A stretch of 64,000 bases of DNA, taken from Parvibaculum indicum (lineage in GTDB: Bacteria > Pseudomonadota > Alphaproteobacteria > Parvibaculales > Parvibaculaceae). Positions within the stretch are counted from its first letter, which is position 1, and every line of letters begins with the position of its first letter. Below the pieces are notes generated by a model. That model was not told the origin of the DNA and did not search any database. It saw only the letters and a program-made list of their open reading frames with translations. Where the stretch lies: assembly GCF_011762095.1 (NCBI RefSeq), contig NZ_JAASQO010000010.1, positions 17,501 through 81,500 on the forward strand, read 5' to 3'. The position numbers and the translations under genes were made by a program. Shown here piece after piece: positions 39,724-49,993 of the stretch.

Positions 39724-40997
39724 TGATCTTGTCTTTCGGGCTGGGGATGATGGTTTTCGCCATCTTCGTGCTGATCGTCTTCTCCGCCTTCTTTTCCGGG
39801 TCCGAAACCGCGCTGACCGCCGCCTCGCGCGCGCGCATGCACCATCTCGACGAGGAGAAGGTCAAACGCGCCAAGATCGTGCTGTCGCTGACGGAAGACC
39901 GCGAGCGCCTGCTGGGCGCGCTGCTGCTCGGCAACAATCTGGTGAACATCCTCGCCTCCGCGCTGGCGACGAGCGTCTTCCTCGCGCTGTTCGGCGATGC
40001 GGGCGTCGTCTACGCGACGCTGGTCATGACGGCGATCGTGCTGATCTTCGCCGAAGTGCTGCCCAAGACCTACGCCATCACCAACACCGACCGGTTCGCG
40101 CTGGCGGTGGCGCCTGTCGTGCGGGTCGTAACCGCGCTCTTTGCGCCGGTGACGGGCGCGGTACAGTTCATCGTGCGCCAGACGCTGCGCATCATGGGCG
40201 TCGATGTCAGCGGCACCGACCATGTGCTCTCGCCGCATGAGGAAATCCGCGGCGCCATCAACCTGCACCACCGGGAAGGCGGCGTGGTAAAGGGCGATCG
40301 CGACATGCTGGGCGGCATTCTGGATCTGCGCGATCTGGAAGTGAGCGACATCATGGTTCACCGCAAGAACATGACCATGATCGACGCATCGACCCCCAAC
40401 ACCGAAATCATCTCCCATGTGCTGGCAAGCCCGCATACGCGCATCCCGCTATGGCGCGACGAACCGGAAAACATCGTCGGCGTGCTGCACGCCAAAGACC
40501 TGTTGCGCGCGCTGGCAGGGGCCGGCTGGGATCCGGAAGCGGTGCAGATTCTCGACATTGCCGCCGAACCATGGTTCGTGCCCGACAGCACCGCGCTTCA
40601 GGACCAGCTCAACGCCTTCCTGCGCCGAAAGGCCCATTTCGCCCTTGTCGTCGACGAATACGGCGCGCTGATGGGCCTCATCACACTGGAAGACATTCTG
40701 GAGGAAATCGTCGGCGAGATTTCCGACGAACACGATATCGAGGTAACGGGCCTGCGCATTCAGGCCGACGGCTCCATCCTCGCCTCCGGCAGCGTCCCCA
40801 TCCGCGATATCAACCGCGCGCTGGACTGGCACCTGCCCGACGAGGAAGCCACCACGATAGCGGGCCTGGTCATCCACGAAGCGCAAACCATTCCCGAGGT
40901 CGGCCAGGCCTTCACCTTTTACGGCTTCCGCTTCGAAGTCCTGCGGCGTCAGCGCAACCAGATTACGCAGCTGCGCGTCACGCCCGTTACGGTCTAG
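39723..40997 (+). CDS. CNNM/CorC-type membrane protein with CBS domains (HlyC/CorC family)
   Basis: A 424-residue protein. The N-terminal DUF21 part has about four membrane segments (IFVLIVFSAFFSGSETALTAASRARMHHL and the FAEVLPKTYAI motif), followed by two CBS domains (SDIMVHRKNMTMID and the second with ALVVDEYGALMGLITLEDILEEIVGEI) and a CorC_HlyC ending. Relatives move magnesium or cobalt, or regulate such transport. It starts at the aroB stop by a one-base overlap and probably shares its transcript. Confidence 0.93.
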   Translation: MILSFGLGMMVFAIFVLIVFSAFFSGSETALTAASRARMHHLDEEKVKRAKIVLSLTEDRERLLGALLLGNNLVNILASALATSVFLALFGDAGVVYATLVMTAIVLIFAEVLPKTYAITNTDRFALAVAPVVRVVTALFAPVTGAVQFIVRQTLRIMGVDVSGTDHVLSPHEEIRGAINLHHREGGVVKGDRDMLGGILDLRDLEVSDIMVHRKNMTMIDASTPNTEIISHVLASPHTRIPLWRDEPENIVGVLHAKDLLRALAGAGWDPEAVQILDIAAEPWFVPDSTALQDQLNAFLRRKAHFALVVDEYGALMGLITLEDILEEIVGEISDEHDIEVTGLRIQADGSILASGSVPIRDINRALDWHLPDEEATTIAGLVIHEAQTIPEVGQAFTFYGFRFEVLRRQRNQITQLRVTPVTV

Positions 40998-41005
40998 GCC
41001 GCGTC

Positions 41006-41293
41006 CTAGCGCGCATCGTCCCTTTCGGCTTCCGCAGGCGTCAGCGTCTTCAACGCAAGCGCATGGATGGGATGTCCCATGTCGTCGGCCAGAAGCGACG
41101 TCACCATGCGATGCCGCTTTACGCGCGGAACGTCGTTGAACGCCTCGGAGACGATAGTCACATGAAAATGGCTTTCTCCGCCGGGCCGGTGCCCGGCATG
41201 CCCCTCATGCAGATGCGACTGGTCCTCGATCACGAGGGTCGAGGGGCTCAACCCCTCTTCGAGCTTACGACGAATGGTTTCGGCAACCGACAT
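41006..41293 (-). CDS. BolA family protein
   Basis: 95 residues of the BolA fold, which pairs with monothiol glutaredoxins in iron-sulphur trafficking. It opens MSVAETIRRKLEEGLSPSTLVIEDQSHLHEGHAG and carries SHFHVTIVSEAFNDVPRVKRHRMVTSLLAD and HALALKTLTPAE, all typical. The start is the ATG at 41293; a long upstream in-frame extension lies antisense to the J-domain gene and is not real. It converges with the CNNM gene across eight bases and is divergent from the J-domain gene. Confidence 0.93.
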   Translation of the reverse strand: MSVAETIRRKLEEGLSPSTLVIEDQSHLHEGHAGHRPGGESHFHVTIVSEAFNDVPRVKRHRMVTSLLADDMGHPIHALALKTLTPAEAERDDAR

Positions 41294-41455
41294 ATCCGGA
41301 CCTCTTGAAATCTTCGCTCCTCCAACATGGCCGACGATCCCGGGCATTTGGCAATGATGAGAGGACATTGCGCGCGATCCTTCCTTGTTTAGGCGGGATC
41401 GCCAACCCATAATTCCCTTAAGGGACAAACCCGGATTCCCCAAGACGGATACAAC

Positions 41456-42145
41456 GTGAAGCTGAGTTCGAAATATTTCGATTCCATTCGTATCGCACCG
41501 CGCAAGCAGAGAGGCATGGAACAGCCGGCCTCGAAACTGCGCGCCGCGCGCCAGCAGCAGCAGCGCCGCCGGTGCGAATGGGCCGGATGCCAGCGGCCGG
41601 GCACGCACAGGGCCCCCCGGGTGACGGCGCGCGACCAGAAACCGGGCGAGGAAACCGCGGCTAACGAACAATATGCCTGGTTCTGCGAGGATCACATCCG
41701 CGAGTTCAACGCCTCCTACGACTATTTCAAGGGCATGAACGACGCTGAAATCGCCCGTTTCCAGCGCGATGCGGCAACCGGCCACCGGCCGACCTGGGGC
41801 CTGGGCGTCAACGCCGCGGCCACGGGCTTCGGCACCCGCGTCAATCCCCGCTACTACAAGGCCGAGACCTATACCGATCCGCACGAGCTTTTCGCCTGGG
41901 AAAAGATCCGGCAGGCCTCGCAGGAGGACAGCCGTCCCCGACGTAAACCGCGCACGCTGGAGCGCAAGGCGCTGGACACGCTGGGGCTGGACGAGACCGC
42001 GTCCTTGAACGACATCAAGTCAAGGTATAAGGAACTGGTGAAAAGGCATCACCCGGACGCGAATGGTGGCGACCGGTCGGCCGAAGAGCGTTTGCGAAGC
42101 GTGATTCAGGCCTACGACTATCTCCGAAAGAGCGGTTTCTGCTAG
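41456..42145 (+). CDS. J-domain protein with putative zinc site
   Basis: 229 residues with the J domain at the C-terminus (about 165-227), including the key tripeptide in VKRHHPDANGG, while the N-terminal half carries CEWAGC and later FCEDHIREFN, cysteine and histidine pairs that could bind zinc. Such C-terminal J-domain proteins lie just before cobS in many alphaproteobacteria. It probably recruits DnaK for some client. The start is GTG at 41456 with no strong ribosome site; Met21 (41516) is an alternative. Confidence 0.88.
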   Translation: MKLSSKYFDSIRIAPRKQRGMEQPASKLRAARQQQQRRRCEWAGCQRPGTHRAPRVTARDQKPGEETAANEQYAWFCEDHIREFNASYDYFKGMNDAEIARFQRDAATGHRPTWGLGVNAAATGFGTRVNPRYYKAETYTDPHELFAWEKIRQASQEDSRPRRKPRTLERKALDTLGLDETASLNDIKSRYKELVKRHHPDANGGDRSAEERLRSVIQAYDYLRKSGFC

Positions 42146-42317
42146 TCTGCGGCAGATAATGAGCGGCGGAGGCTGGTCGAAAGCCGGCGCCGGCGCATTT
42201 GTGCGGCCTTGCGCGAGCGAGGGATCGTTTCGCGACGAGGCCGGAACCGGATCGATTGGATCATAGACGGCGAAAAAGCCGCGGATTGAGAAATTTGAGG
42301 CAGGGAAGCAGGTTAGT

Positions 42318-43313
42318 ATGAGCGTCGAACAGGAAAATGGCATCACTGAAATGCTGCCGGACAAGAAAGCCGATGTCCGTGAAGTCTTCAAAATCGATGT
42401 CGACATGCAGGTCCCGGCTTTTTCCGAGCCGAACGAATATGTGCCGGATTTCGACCCGGACTATCTGTTCGACCACGACACCACGCTGGCGATCCTTGCA
42501 GGCTTTGCCTTCAACCGCCGCGTGATCGTTCAGGGCTATCACGGCACCGGCAAGTCCACCCATATCGAACAGGTGGCCGCCCGCCTCAACTGGCCCTGCG
42601 TCCGCATCAATCTGGACAGCCATATCAGCCGTATCGACCTTGTCGGCAAGGACGCCATCGTCCTGAAGGAAGGCAAGCAGATCACCGAATTCCGCGAAGG
42701 CATCCTGCCCTGGGCCTGCCAGCATCCCGTGGCGCTCGTCTTCGACGAATACGATGCGGGCCGCCCCGACGTGATGTTCGTGATCCAGCGTGTGCTGGAA
42801 GCCTCGGGCAAGCTGACGCTGCTCGACCAGAACCGCGTCATCCGCCAGCATCCGGCCTTCCGGCTCTTCGCGACGGCGAATACCGTCGGCCTCGGCGACA
42901 CCTCGGGCCTCTATCACGGCACACAGCAGATCAACCAGGCCCAGATGGACCGCTGGAACATCGTCACCACGCTCAACTATCTGGAGCACGATGCCGAAAC
43001 CGATATCGTGCTGGCCAAGGTGAAGAGCTACAACACCGAAGAAGGCCGCAAGACGGTCTCCGCCATGGTGCGCGTGGCCGATCTTACCCGCTCCGCCTTC
43101 ATCAATGGCGACATCTCCACCGTGATGAGCCCGCGCACCGTCCTCACCTGGGCGGAAAACGCGGAAATCTTCGGCGGCGATGTGGGCTTTGCTTTCCGCG
43201 TCACCTTCCTCAACAAGTGCGACGAGCTGGAACGCGCCACGGTGGCCGAGTTCTACCAGCGCTGCTTCGGCGAGGATCTGCCGGAGTCGGCGGCCAATGT
43301 GAAGGTCGCCTGA
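42318..43313 (+). CDS. cobS: Cobaltochelatase subunit CobS
   Basis: AAA+ ATPase half of the CobST chaperone that powers cobalt insertion into hydrogenobyrinate a,c-diamide by CobN in the aerobic B12 route. The 331 residues hold Walker [10 protein letters not shown], Walker [12 protein letters not shown] and the sensor region [26 protein letters not shown]. The ATG at 42318 begins MSVEQENG. cobT follows 43 bases later. CobN is not in the window. I saw no cobalamin riboswitch in front. Confidence 0.97.
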   Translation: MSVEQENGITEMLPDKKADVREVFKIDVDMQVPAFSEPNEYVPDFDPDYLFDHDTTLAILAGFAFNRRVIVQGYHGTGKSTHIEQVAARLNWPCVRINLDSHISRIDLVGKDAIVLKEGKQITEFREGILPWACQHPVALVFDEYDAGRPDVMFVIQRVLEASGKLTLLDQNRVIRQHPAFRLFATANTVGLGDTSGLYHGTQQINQAQMDRWNIVTTLNYLEHDAETDIVLAKVKSYNTEEGRKTVSAMVRVADLTRSAFINGDISTVMSPRTVLTWAENAEIFGGDVGFAFRVTFLNKCDELERATVAEFYQRCFGEDLPESAANVKVA

Positions 43314-43356
43314 GCTTCCACTCACTGACACTGCGTCGTTAGGCATCGCACGAGCC

Positions 43357-45276
43357 ATGGCCAAGGAAGGACCGACAGAACCGTTCAAGCGCGCGCTCAC
43401 CACCGCCATGAAAACCATGTCGGAAGAGCCCGAGCTGAACGTGACCTATGGCACGGAGGCCCCAGGTCTTCGGGGTCTGCGCGCGCGCCTGCCCATGCCG
43501 AGCCGTCATCTTCCGCCCGAAGAAGTGGCCCGCGTGCGCGGCGTGTCGGACTCCTATGCGCTGCGCCTCGCCCATCACGACGACAAGACGTCCATCAAGC
43601 TGCAGCCCAAGGGCGGCGAGGCGTTGCAGATCTTCGACGCGCTCGAACAGGCCCGCTGCGAAGCCATCGGCGCCACGCAGATGGAAGGCACGGCGCATAA
43701 CCTCGCCGCCGCGCTTCAGCAGAAGTTCCACGAGCGCGGCTACGAAAAGATCACCTCGCGCGACGAGGCGCCGCTTTCCGAAGCGCTGGCCATGATCGTG
43801 CGCGAAAAGCTGACCGGCGAGGCCCCGCCGCCCGCCGCCGAAAAGCTGGTGGCGCAATGGCGCCAGCTCGTCGAGGACAAGGCCGGCGGCTCGCTCGACA
43901 ACCTGCACGACCTGCTGGACGATCAGACCGGCTTTGCGCGCGCGACGCGCGACCTCCTGCGCGATCTCGATATGGGCGAGGAACTCGGCGAAGACAGCGG
44001 CGAGGATTCCGGCGACAACGACGATCAGGAAGGCCAGAGCGAGGAAACCTCCGACGACAGCCAGTCCGGCGAAGCCGAGCAGCCCGAGGGCGCCTCCGCC
44101 GATCAGGTCGAATATTCCGAAGGCGAAGGCGAAGAAGGCGACGAGCAGACCGTCGAAGTCGACGCCGACGACATGCCGATGGAAGGCGAGGCGGAAGACG
44201 ACGAGAGCGAGGGACAACAGCCCTGGCGCCCGAACAATTTCGGCGAGGACAAGAACCAGGCCGCCTACAAGATCTTCACCCAGGCCTATGACGAAACGAT
44301 CGAGGCCGAGGAACTCTGCGACATCGAAGAACTGACGCGGCTTCGCCAGTATCTCGACCAGCAATTGCAGCAGATGCAGGGCGTCGTCTCGCGCCTGGCC
44401 AACAAGCTGCAGCGCCGTCTTCAGGCACAGCAGAACCGTTCATGGGAGTTCGATCTAGAGGAAGGCATGCTGGACACGGCCCGCCTTACCCGCGTCGTCA
44501 CCGACCCCATGCAGCCGCTCTCCTTCAAGACCGAACGCGATACCGATTTCCGCGACACGGTGGTGACGCTGCTGCTGGACAATTCTGGCTCCATGCGCGG
44601 CCGCCCCATCACGGTCGCCGCCATGTGCGCCGACATTCTCGCCCGCACGCTGGAACGCTGCGGCGTGAAGGTGGAAATCCTGGGCTTCACGACCCGCGCC
44701 TGGAAGGGCGGCCAGTCGCGCGAGCGCTGGCTTGCGGAAGGCAAGCCCGCCCAGCCCGGCCGCCTCAACGATATCCGCCACATCGTCTACAAATCCGCCG
44801 ACAGCCCGTGGCGCCGCGCGCGCCGCAATCTCGGCCTGATGATGCGCGAAGGCCTGCTGAAGGAAAACATCGACGGCGAAGCGCTGATCTGGGCGCATAA
44901 CCGCCTGCTCGGCCGTCCCGAGCAGCGCCGTATCCTGATGGTGATTTCCGACGGTGCGCCGGTCGACGACAGCACGCTGTCGGTGAATGCGGGCAATTAT
45001 CTGGAAAAGCATCTGCGCAGCGTGATCGAACAGATCGAAACGCTGTCCCCGGTGGAACTCATCGCCATCGGCATCGGCCATGACGTGACGCGCTACTATC
45101 GCCGCGCGGTCACCATCGTGGATGCCGAGCAGCTTGGCGGCGCGCTCACCGAAAAGCTCGCCGAACTCTTCGAGGATGAAAGCCAGATGCGCGCCGGTCA
45201 GTTGAAGGCGCGCGGCCAGTCGCCGAAAAAGGCCAAGGGGCGCGCAAGCGCCAAGGCGCTCAAGGCTTTTCGCTGA
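43357..45276 (+). CDS. cobT: Cobaltochelatase subunit CobT
   Basis: Partner of CobS. The 639 residues start with the CobT N-domain ([30 protein letters not shown]), continue with a very acidic Glu/Asp/Ser-rich middle (about 205-290), and end with a von Willebrand A domain bearing the MIDAS DNSGS motif and [15 protein letters not shown]. This order is that of the Mg-chelatase D-like subunit. The gene overlaps the converging regulator gene by 17 bases. Confidence 0.97.
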   Translation: MAKEGPTEPFKRALTTAMKTMSEEPELNVTYGTEAPGLRGLRARLPMPSRHLPPEEVARVRGVSDSYALRLAHHDDKTSIKLQPKGGEALQIFDALEQARCEAIGATQMEGTAHNLAAALQQKFHERGYEKITSRDEAPLSEALAMIVREKLTGEAPPPAAEKLVAQWRQLVEDKAGGSLDNLHDLLDDQTGFARATRDLLRDLDMGEELGEDSGEDSGDNDDQEGQSEETSDDSQSGEAEQPEGASADQVEYSEGEGEEGDEQTVEVDADDMPMEGEAEDDESEGQQPWRPNNFGEDKNQAAYKIFTQAYDETIEAEELCDIEELTRLRQYLDQQLQQMQGVVSRLANKLQRRLQAQQNRSWEFDLEEGMLDTARLTRVVTDPMQPLSFKTERDTDFRDTVVTLLLDNSGSMRGRPITVAAMCADILARTLERCGVKVEILGFTTRAWKGGQSRERWLAEGKPAQPGRLNDIRHIVYKSADSPWRRARRNLGLMMREGLLKENIDGEALIWAHNRLLGRPEQRRILMVISDGAPVDDSTLSVNAGNYLEKHLRSVIEQIETLSPVELIAIGIGHDVTRYYRRAVTIVDAEQLGGALTEKLAELFEDESQMRAGQLKARGQSPKKAKGRASAKALKAFR

Positions 45277-45889
45277 TCCGGTAGGCGCACCGCCTGCCGC
45301 CCTCGAACAGATATTCCATCCGCTCGATCTCCGCCGAGGGACCCAGCACCGCGCGGAAGATATCGAATTCCGACCGGCAGAAGTTCTGGCAGCTACGCGC
45401 CGCCGCGCAGATCGGGCAGTGATCCTCGATCAGCAGATACTCGCCGGGCTCATCGAGCGCCTTCACCCGGGCCATATATCCCTCGCGCGTTCTGAGATCG
45501 GCCAGCACCTCCAGCTTGTCGCAAAGCGAGGCGGCGTCCTTCGTCGCATCGCCGTAACTCTTCCGCATCTGCACTTCGCGTTCGGCGATAAGCCTCTCCA
45601 GTCCCGCTTCGCCGAAGACCCGGCGCACATCGCCGATCATCTGCGCCACGAGTTCGTCATGCGTATCGGGGAAGCGGTCATGCCCCTTCTGCGTCAGCAA
45701 CCAGAACTTCTTCGGCCGCCCGACACCTTCAACCCGGTCGAAGGTTTCGACCAGCTCCTCCGCGGCGAGATTGTCCAGATGGCGGCGGGCGCCCATGCCC
45801 GTCATGCCGAGTTCCTCCCCCAACATGTCCGCGGTGAGCGGCCCGTCGCGCTTGAGCAGGTTAAGAATACGGTCGGCTGAAGGACTCAT
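45260..45889 (-). CDS. Winged-helix regulator with C-terminal cysteine cluster (SufR/DeoR-like)
   Basis: 209 residues: a winged helix-turn-helix (about 5-68, with [24 protein letters not shown] and [14 protein letters not shown]), a helical middle, and a C-terminal cluster [14 protein letters not shown] (Cys158, 161, 167, 171) plus Cys201 in RRCAYRI. This cysteine set resembles iron-sulphur-sensing SufR-like repressors, but the exact spacing was not compared. It faces an MFS gene across an AT-rich palindrome and probably controls it. No suf genes are near. ATG at 45889. Confidence 0.82.
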   Translation of the reverse strand: MSPSADRILNLLKRDGPLTADMLGEELGMTGMGARRHLDNLAAEELVETFDRVEGVGRPKKFWLLTQKGHDRFPDTHDELVAQMIGDVRRVFGEAGLERLIAEREVQMRKSYGDATKDAASLCDKLEVLADLRTREGYMARVKALDEPGEYLLIEDHCPICAAARSCQNFCRSEFDIFRAVLGPSAEIERMEYLFEGGRRCAYRISEKP

Positions 45890-45938
45890 GGTTCGGCAAG
45901 GCTCCCTTACGCGGCATCTCGGAAACGCGCTTTATTTT

Positions 45939-45956
45939 ATAAACTATTTAGTTTAT
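45939..45956. promoter_or_regulatory. Palindromic operator between the regulator and MFS genes
   Basis: ATAAACTATTTAGTTTAT has perfect 8-bp arms around TT and lies in a short AT-rich patch between the divergent genes, 31 bases from the MFS start. A TATAAA-like -10 overlaps it. The adjacent regulator probably binds here. Confidence 0.6.
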
Positions 45957-45987
45957 TTATCAATTCCCATTTCGCGAGTATCCCCCG

Positions 45988-47184
45988 ATGACAGCCACAC
46001 CCCTGCACCCGCCCTCCTCCATGCCTCCCGCCCACCGGCGGAGCCTCGTGGCCGCCATTGCCTCCATGGGCTTCGTCAACCTCACCATGGGGATCACCTT
46101 TCCGCTCACCGCCATCATCCTCGCCCGGCAAGGCGTCTCGCCGGCCATGATCGGCCTCAATACCGCCGCCCAGGCGCTGCCGGTCTTCTTCGTCACCCCG
46201 CTCGTGCCCCGGGCCATCGCCCGGCTCGGCCCGGCGAACCTCATGATCGTCGCCATTCTGACGGCCGCTCTCGCCCTGCTGCTGATGGCGCTCTATCCCA
46301 ACCTCCACGCCTGGTTTCCCCTGCGCTTCCTGCTGGGCGTGGGCGGCACGATCCTCTGGGGCTCGAGCGAGGCCTGGATCAACGCACTCGCCCCCGACGA
46401 GAGGCGCGGACGAATCGTGGGCATCTATGGCGCCGCCGCCGCGACCGGCTTCGCATTGGGGCCGGCAACGCTCGCCGTGATGGGAACCGACGTAACGCCG
46501 CTTTTCTTCGCCAGCGCCATGCTGGTGCTGGCGGCTTTCCTGACTGCGACCGCCGACCGCAAGACCAATCTTTTCGCAGGCGAGGCGACGGGCAGCGCCA
46601 TGTGGCGCCTCCTCCTCATCGCGCCCGCCGCGCTCCTCGTGAACTTCTTCTTCGCCGCCTCCGAAGAAGCGCTCGTCACCTTCTTCCCGCTCTATTCGAT
46701 GAAACTGGGCATGGGCGAGGATGCGGCCGTCTCGCTCCTCACCATCTCGGCCATCGGCGCCATCTTCGTGCAGCCGCTGGTCGGCATGATCGCAGACAAG
46801 GTGAACGCCTATGCCTTCATGACGCTTCTCGTCATTCTCTCCATCGCCGGCTACGCGGCGTTACCCTTCTTCCTGCCGGGTTTCATCGCCACCGCCATCG
46901 CCGTCTTCGTGGTGGTCGGCTTTGCCAACGGCCTTTTCACCCTCGGCATGGTGGTGGTGGGACAGACTTTCTCCGGCCGGGAGCTGGCCGGCGCTTCGGC
47001 CTTCACCACTGCCATGTGGGGCACGGGCGCTCTCTGCGGCGCCCCCTTTTCCGGCTGGCTGATGCAGCTCTGGGATCCGCACGGGCTGGTGCTGGCCGTA
47101 TGCCTTATCTATCTGATCTACCTGCCCTTCCCGCTCGTCGCATGGCTGAGGGGGTCAGCGCGAAGACCGCTCAAAAAAACGTGA
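45988..47184 (+). CDS. MFS transporter (YcaD-like)
   Basis: A 398-residue carrier with about twelve membrane segments, including MGFVNLTMGITFPLTAIILARQGVSPAMIGL, the motif-A-like APDERRGRIVGIYGAAAATGFALGPA, and the later IADKVNAYAFMTLLVILS. The branch is YcaD-like, with unknown substrates. It is divergent from the cysteine-cluster regulator, whose operator-like palindrome lies just upstream. The MATE gene follows after 76 bases on the same strand. ATG at 45988, without a clear ribosome site. Confidence 0.85.
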   Translation: MTATPLHPPSSMPPAHRRSLVAAIASMGFVNLTMGITFPLTAIILARQGVSPAMIGLNTAAQALPVFFVTPLVPRAIARLGPANLMIVAILTAALALLLMALYPNLHAWFPLRFLLGVGGTILWGSSEAWINALAPDERRGRIVGIYGAAAATGFALGPATLAVMGTDVTPLFFASAMLVLAAFLTATADRKTNLFAGEATGSAMWRLLLIAPAALLVNFFFAASEEALVTFFPLYSMKLGMGEDAAVSLLTISAIGAIFVQPLVGMIADKVNAYAFMTLLVILSIAGYAALPFFLPGFIATAIAVFVVVGFANGLFTLGMVVVGQTFSGRELAGASAFTTAMWGTGALCGAPFSGWLMQLWDPHGLVLAVCLIYLIYLPFPLVAWLRGSARRPLKKT

Positions 47185-47260
47185 CCCGTCCGATTGCGCC
47201 TTGCCAGCGGCTTTCAACCGAGTAATCTGCCCGGCTTTTTTCCGCGCAACGGACGGGTCC

Positions 47261-48676
47261 ATGTCTTTCGCTTCTGCCATATCGAATCCGGCACTTCGTC
47301 CCTGGCGGGTCGAGGCGAAGGCGACGATCGTCCTGGCCTGGCCGCTGATCCTCACCAATCTTGCCCAGATTCTCGTCAACTCGACGGATGTGCTGATGAT
47401 GGGATGGCTGGGACCGGAGGAGCTGGCCGCCGGTGCGCTGGCCTTCAACGTCTATTTCGCCTTCCTCATGTTCGGCATCGGCCTCGTCAATGCGAGCGCG
47501 CCGCTGATGGCTTCCGAACTCGGCAGACGCAATCACGCGGTCCGCGAAGTCCGCCGGACGGTGCGCCAGACCTTGTGGACCTGCATCGCCATAACGCTGC
47601 CGGTCTGGGTCGCGCTCTGGAACACGGAAGCGATCCTGCTCGCCCTGGGTCAAAACCCGAAGGTCGCCGCCCAGGCGACCGCCTATATGCACGCGCTGCA
47701 ATGGGCCTATCTGCCCTCGCTGGCCTATCTGACGCTGCGCTCCTTCCTGTCCGTGCTGCAGCGGCCGCGCTGGGCGCTCGCAGTCGGCACGAGCGCCATT
47801 GCGGTCAACGCCTTTGCCAACTGGTGCCTGATGTTCGGCAATTTCGGGGCGCCAGCTCTCGGCCTTGTCGGCGCGGGCATCGCCAGCTTCATCACCTCGC
47901 TCTTCACCCTCGGCGCGCTGACGCTCGTGGTGCTGAGCGACCGGCAGTTCCGCCGCTACCACCTGTTCGGACGGTTCTGGCGCGCCGACTGGGTACGCTT
48001 TCGCGCGATCTGGACGGTCGGCCTGCCGATCGCTCTCACCGTGACGTTCGAGGTGACCGTATTCAGCGCCGCCGCGTTCCTGATGGGGTTGATAGACACC
48101 GTGTCGCTGGCCGCCCATACCATCGCCCTGCAACTCTGCGCGGTGAGCTTCATGGTGCCGCTCGGCTTTGCCCAGGCCGCGACCGTGCGCGTGGGGCGGG
48201 CCTATGGCGCGAACGACGAGGCCGCCATGTCGCGCGCGGGCTGGACCCCCTTCATCATGGGCATTGCCTTTATGGGCGTGACGGCGGTCTTCATGATTTC
48301 GGCGCCGCACCTGCTGATCGGCGCCTTTCTGGATTTTGCCGATCCCGCAAACGCGCGCGTGATCCCTCTCGCCGTCAGCTTCCTCTTCATCGCCGCGCTC
48401 TTTCAGGTCTTCGACGGAGCGCAGGTCATCGGCGCCGGCATGCTGCGCGGCCTTCAGGATACGCGCGTCCCGATGATCTATGCCGCGCTCGGCTACTGGA
48501 TCGGCGGCCTCGGCGTGGGCGCGCTCCTCGCCTTTCCCCTCGGCATGGCCGGTCTCGGTGTCTGGATCGGTCTGGCCAGCGGACTGGCCATCGTGTCGGC
48601 CCTGCTGATCGCGCGCTGGATAAGACGCGACCGCCTGCGCCTCACCTTGCCGCCCTGGGCACGAAATCCGGCGTGA
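47261..48676 (+). CDS. MATE family multidrug/toxin exporter
   Basis: A 471-residue exporter with twelve membrane segments in two related halves. Typical MATE blocks: LAWPLILTNLAQILVNSTDVLMMGWLGPEELAAGAL, then SAPLMASELGRRNHAVREVRRTVRQ, and in the second half PLGFAQAATVRVGRAYGANDEA with GALLAFPLGMAGLGVWIGLASGL. It may export drugs or small metabolites by sodium or proton exchange. The ATG at 47261 begins MSFASAISNPALRPW; an in-frame start 20 codons upstream lacks a ribosome site. Confidence 0.9.
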   Translation: MSFASAISNPALRPWRVEAKATIVLAWPLILTNLAQILVNSTDVLMMGWLGPEELAAGALAFNVYFAFLMFGIGLVNASAPLMASELGRRNHAVREVRRTVRQTLWTCIAITLPVWVALWNTEAILLALGQNPKVAAQATAYMHALQWAYLPSLAYLTLRSFLSVLQRPRWALAVGTSAIAVNAFANWCLMFGNFGAPALGLVGAGIASFITSLFTLGALTLVVLSDRQFRRYHLFGRFWRADWVRFRAIWTVGLPIALTVTFEVTVFSAAAFLMGLIDTVSLAAHTIALQLCAVSFMVPLGFAQAATVRVGRAYGANDEAAMSRAGWTPFIMGIAFMGVTAVFMISAPHLLIGAFLDFADPANARVIPLAVSFLFIAALFQVFDGAQVIGAGMLRGLQDTRVPMIYAALGYWIGGLGVGALLAFPLGMAGLGVWIGLASGLAIVSALLIARWIRRDRLRLTLPPWARNPA

Positions 48677-48772
48677 CGGACATTGCAGCATACGCGCTCG
48701 CCGATATGATGACCGACACAGTCCAATCGTCCGCGCGCAAAGCGGACAGCCTCAACATGATGGTGAGAAAAA

Positions 48773-49927
48773 TTGCGTGAACTCTGCTGGAGGGTCACTC
48801 GCTGCGTCGCGATTGTCCTTTGCATGGCAAGCGGCGTCAGCGGCTCCGCATTTGCGGATGGTGAAATCGATGTGGAAGCCCATCCCCTCGCCTGGAACCC
48901 GGACAACCGACAGGAGACCAGAACCGGCGACCTCGAATGGGCCGGCGGCGTGGAGCTGACCTCGTCCGACGGGGATTTCGGCGGATGGTCGGGGCTCTCG
49001 GTCAGCGCGGACGGAAGCCGCCTTCTCGCCATTTCCGACACGGGCCGCTGGCTGAGCGGCCGGATTCTTTATGACGAAAGAGGCCGGATCTACGGCATCG
49101 CCGATGCGCGTCTGGCGCCCATGCTGGGCCTCGACGGCAAGCCTGTTTCCGACATAAAGCAGCTCGGCGACGCGGAAGGCCTCACCGTGGATGGCGACGA
49201 CCCGCTCGCCTCGCAGGCCTATGTGAGCTTCGAGCGCGCCCACCGCATCTGGAAATACGACATTGCCAATCACGCGCTGGCGGCAAAACCCCTGCAGCTC
49301 CTTACCCAGCGCCGTCTCGGCCGCCTCTCCTTCAATGGCGGCATCGAGGCGCTCGCCTGGCATCCGGCGCGGCCGGGAAAGGACGATGCCGGTCTCGTCG
49401 CCATCACCGAGGACACGCTGGACCCGCGCGGCAATATCCGCGCCTTTCTGGCCGAGGGCCGCGATTTCCAGCGTTTCGAGGTGAAACCGCGCGCACCCTA
49501 CAAGCCCACGGACCTCACCCGGTTGCCCAATGGCGACTACCTGTTGCTGGAGCGGCGCTTCTCCATCATCGGCGGCGTCGGCATGGAGATACGCTATCTG
49601 AAGAACGACCGTCTCACGCCGGGCGCTCTCGTCGACGGCCCGGTCCTCATCGATGTCGGCCAGAGCTATTCCATCGACAATATGGAAGGCATTTCCGCGC
49701 GCGGCGACGGCAAGGGCGGCGCCTGGATCTATCTGATCTCGGACGACAATTTCAATCCGATCCAGCGCACCCTGCTGCTCATGTTCCACCTGCCGGCGGA
49801 CAGGATGAACCGGCTCAGTGGCGCTCCGCAATCGGGAGAGGCCGCGGAGCCGCCCCTCAGAGGGGCTCAATCGGCCGACACGCCCGCGCCGACACCGGAC
49901 GCACAGGCGCAGCCCGTTCCGGACTGA
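48773..49927 (+). CDS. Exported esterase-like phytase-family protein
   Basis: 384 residues with a signal peptide (CVAIVLCMASGVSGSAFA). The mature protein is a beta-propeller-like 'esterase-like activity of phytase' domain: GGWSGLSVSADGSRLLAISDTGRWLSG, FERAHRIWKYDI, FNGGIEALAWHP, DNMEGISARGDGKGGAWIYLISDDNFNPIQRTLLLMF. The activity is not proven for the family. The start is TTG at 48773; the first ATG (Met18) would truncate the signal peptide. It is convergent with rpmB and shares its terminator. The C-terminus is Pro/Ala-rich. Confidence 0.82.
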   Translation: MRELCWRVTRCVAIVLCMASGVSGSAFADGEIDVEAHPLAWNPDNRQETRTGDLEWAGGVELTSSDGDFGGWSGLSVSADGSRLLAISDTGRWLSGRILYDERGRIYGIADARLAPMLGLDGKPVSDIKQLGDAEGLTVDGDDPLASQAYVSFERAHRIWKYDIANHALAAKPLQLLTQRRLGRLSFNGGIEALAWHPARPGKDDAGLVAITEDTLDPRGNIRAFLAEGRDFQRFEVKPRAPYKPTDLTRLPNGDYLLLERRFSIIGGVGMEIRYLKNDRLTPGALVDGPVLIDVGQSYSIDNMEGISARGDGKGGAWIYLISDDNFNPIQRTLLLMFHLPADRMNRLSGAPQSGEAAEPPLRGAQSADTPAPTPDAQAQPVPD

Positions 49928-49938
49928 CCGCCCGAACG

Positions 49939-49969
49939 AAAAAGGCCGCCCCGAAAGGGCGGCCTTTTT
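49939..49969. terminator. Bidirectional terminator between the phytase-like gene and rpmB
   Basis: An 8-bp GC stem (GGCCGCCC with GGGCGGCC) with a five-base loop is flanked by A5 and T5, so it ends both converging genes. Confidence 0.93.
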
Positions 49970-49993
49970 ACCGAATGTCGTTTCGGCGGCCCG

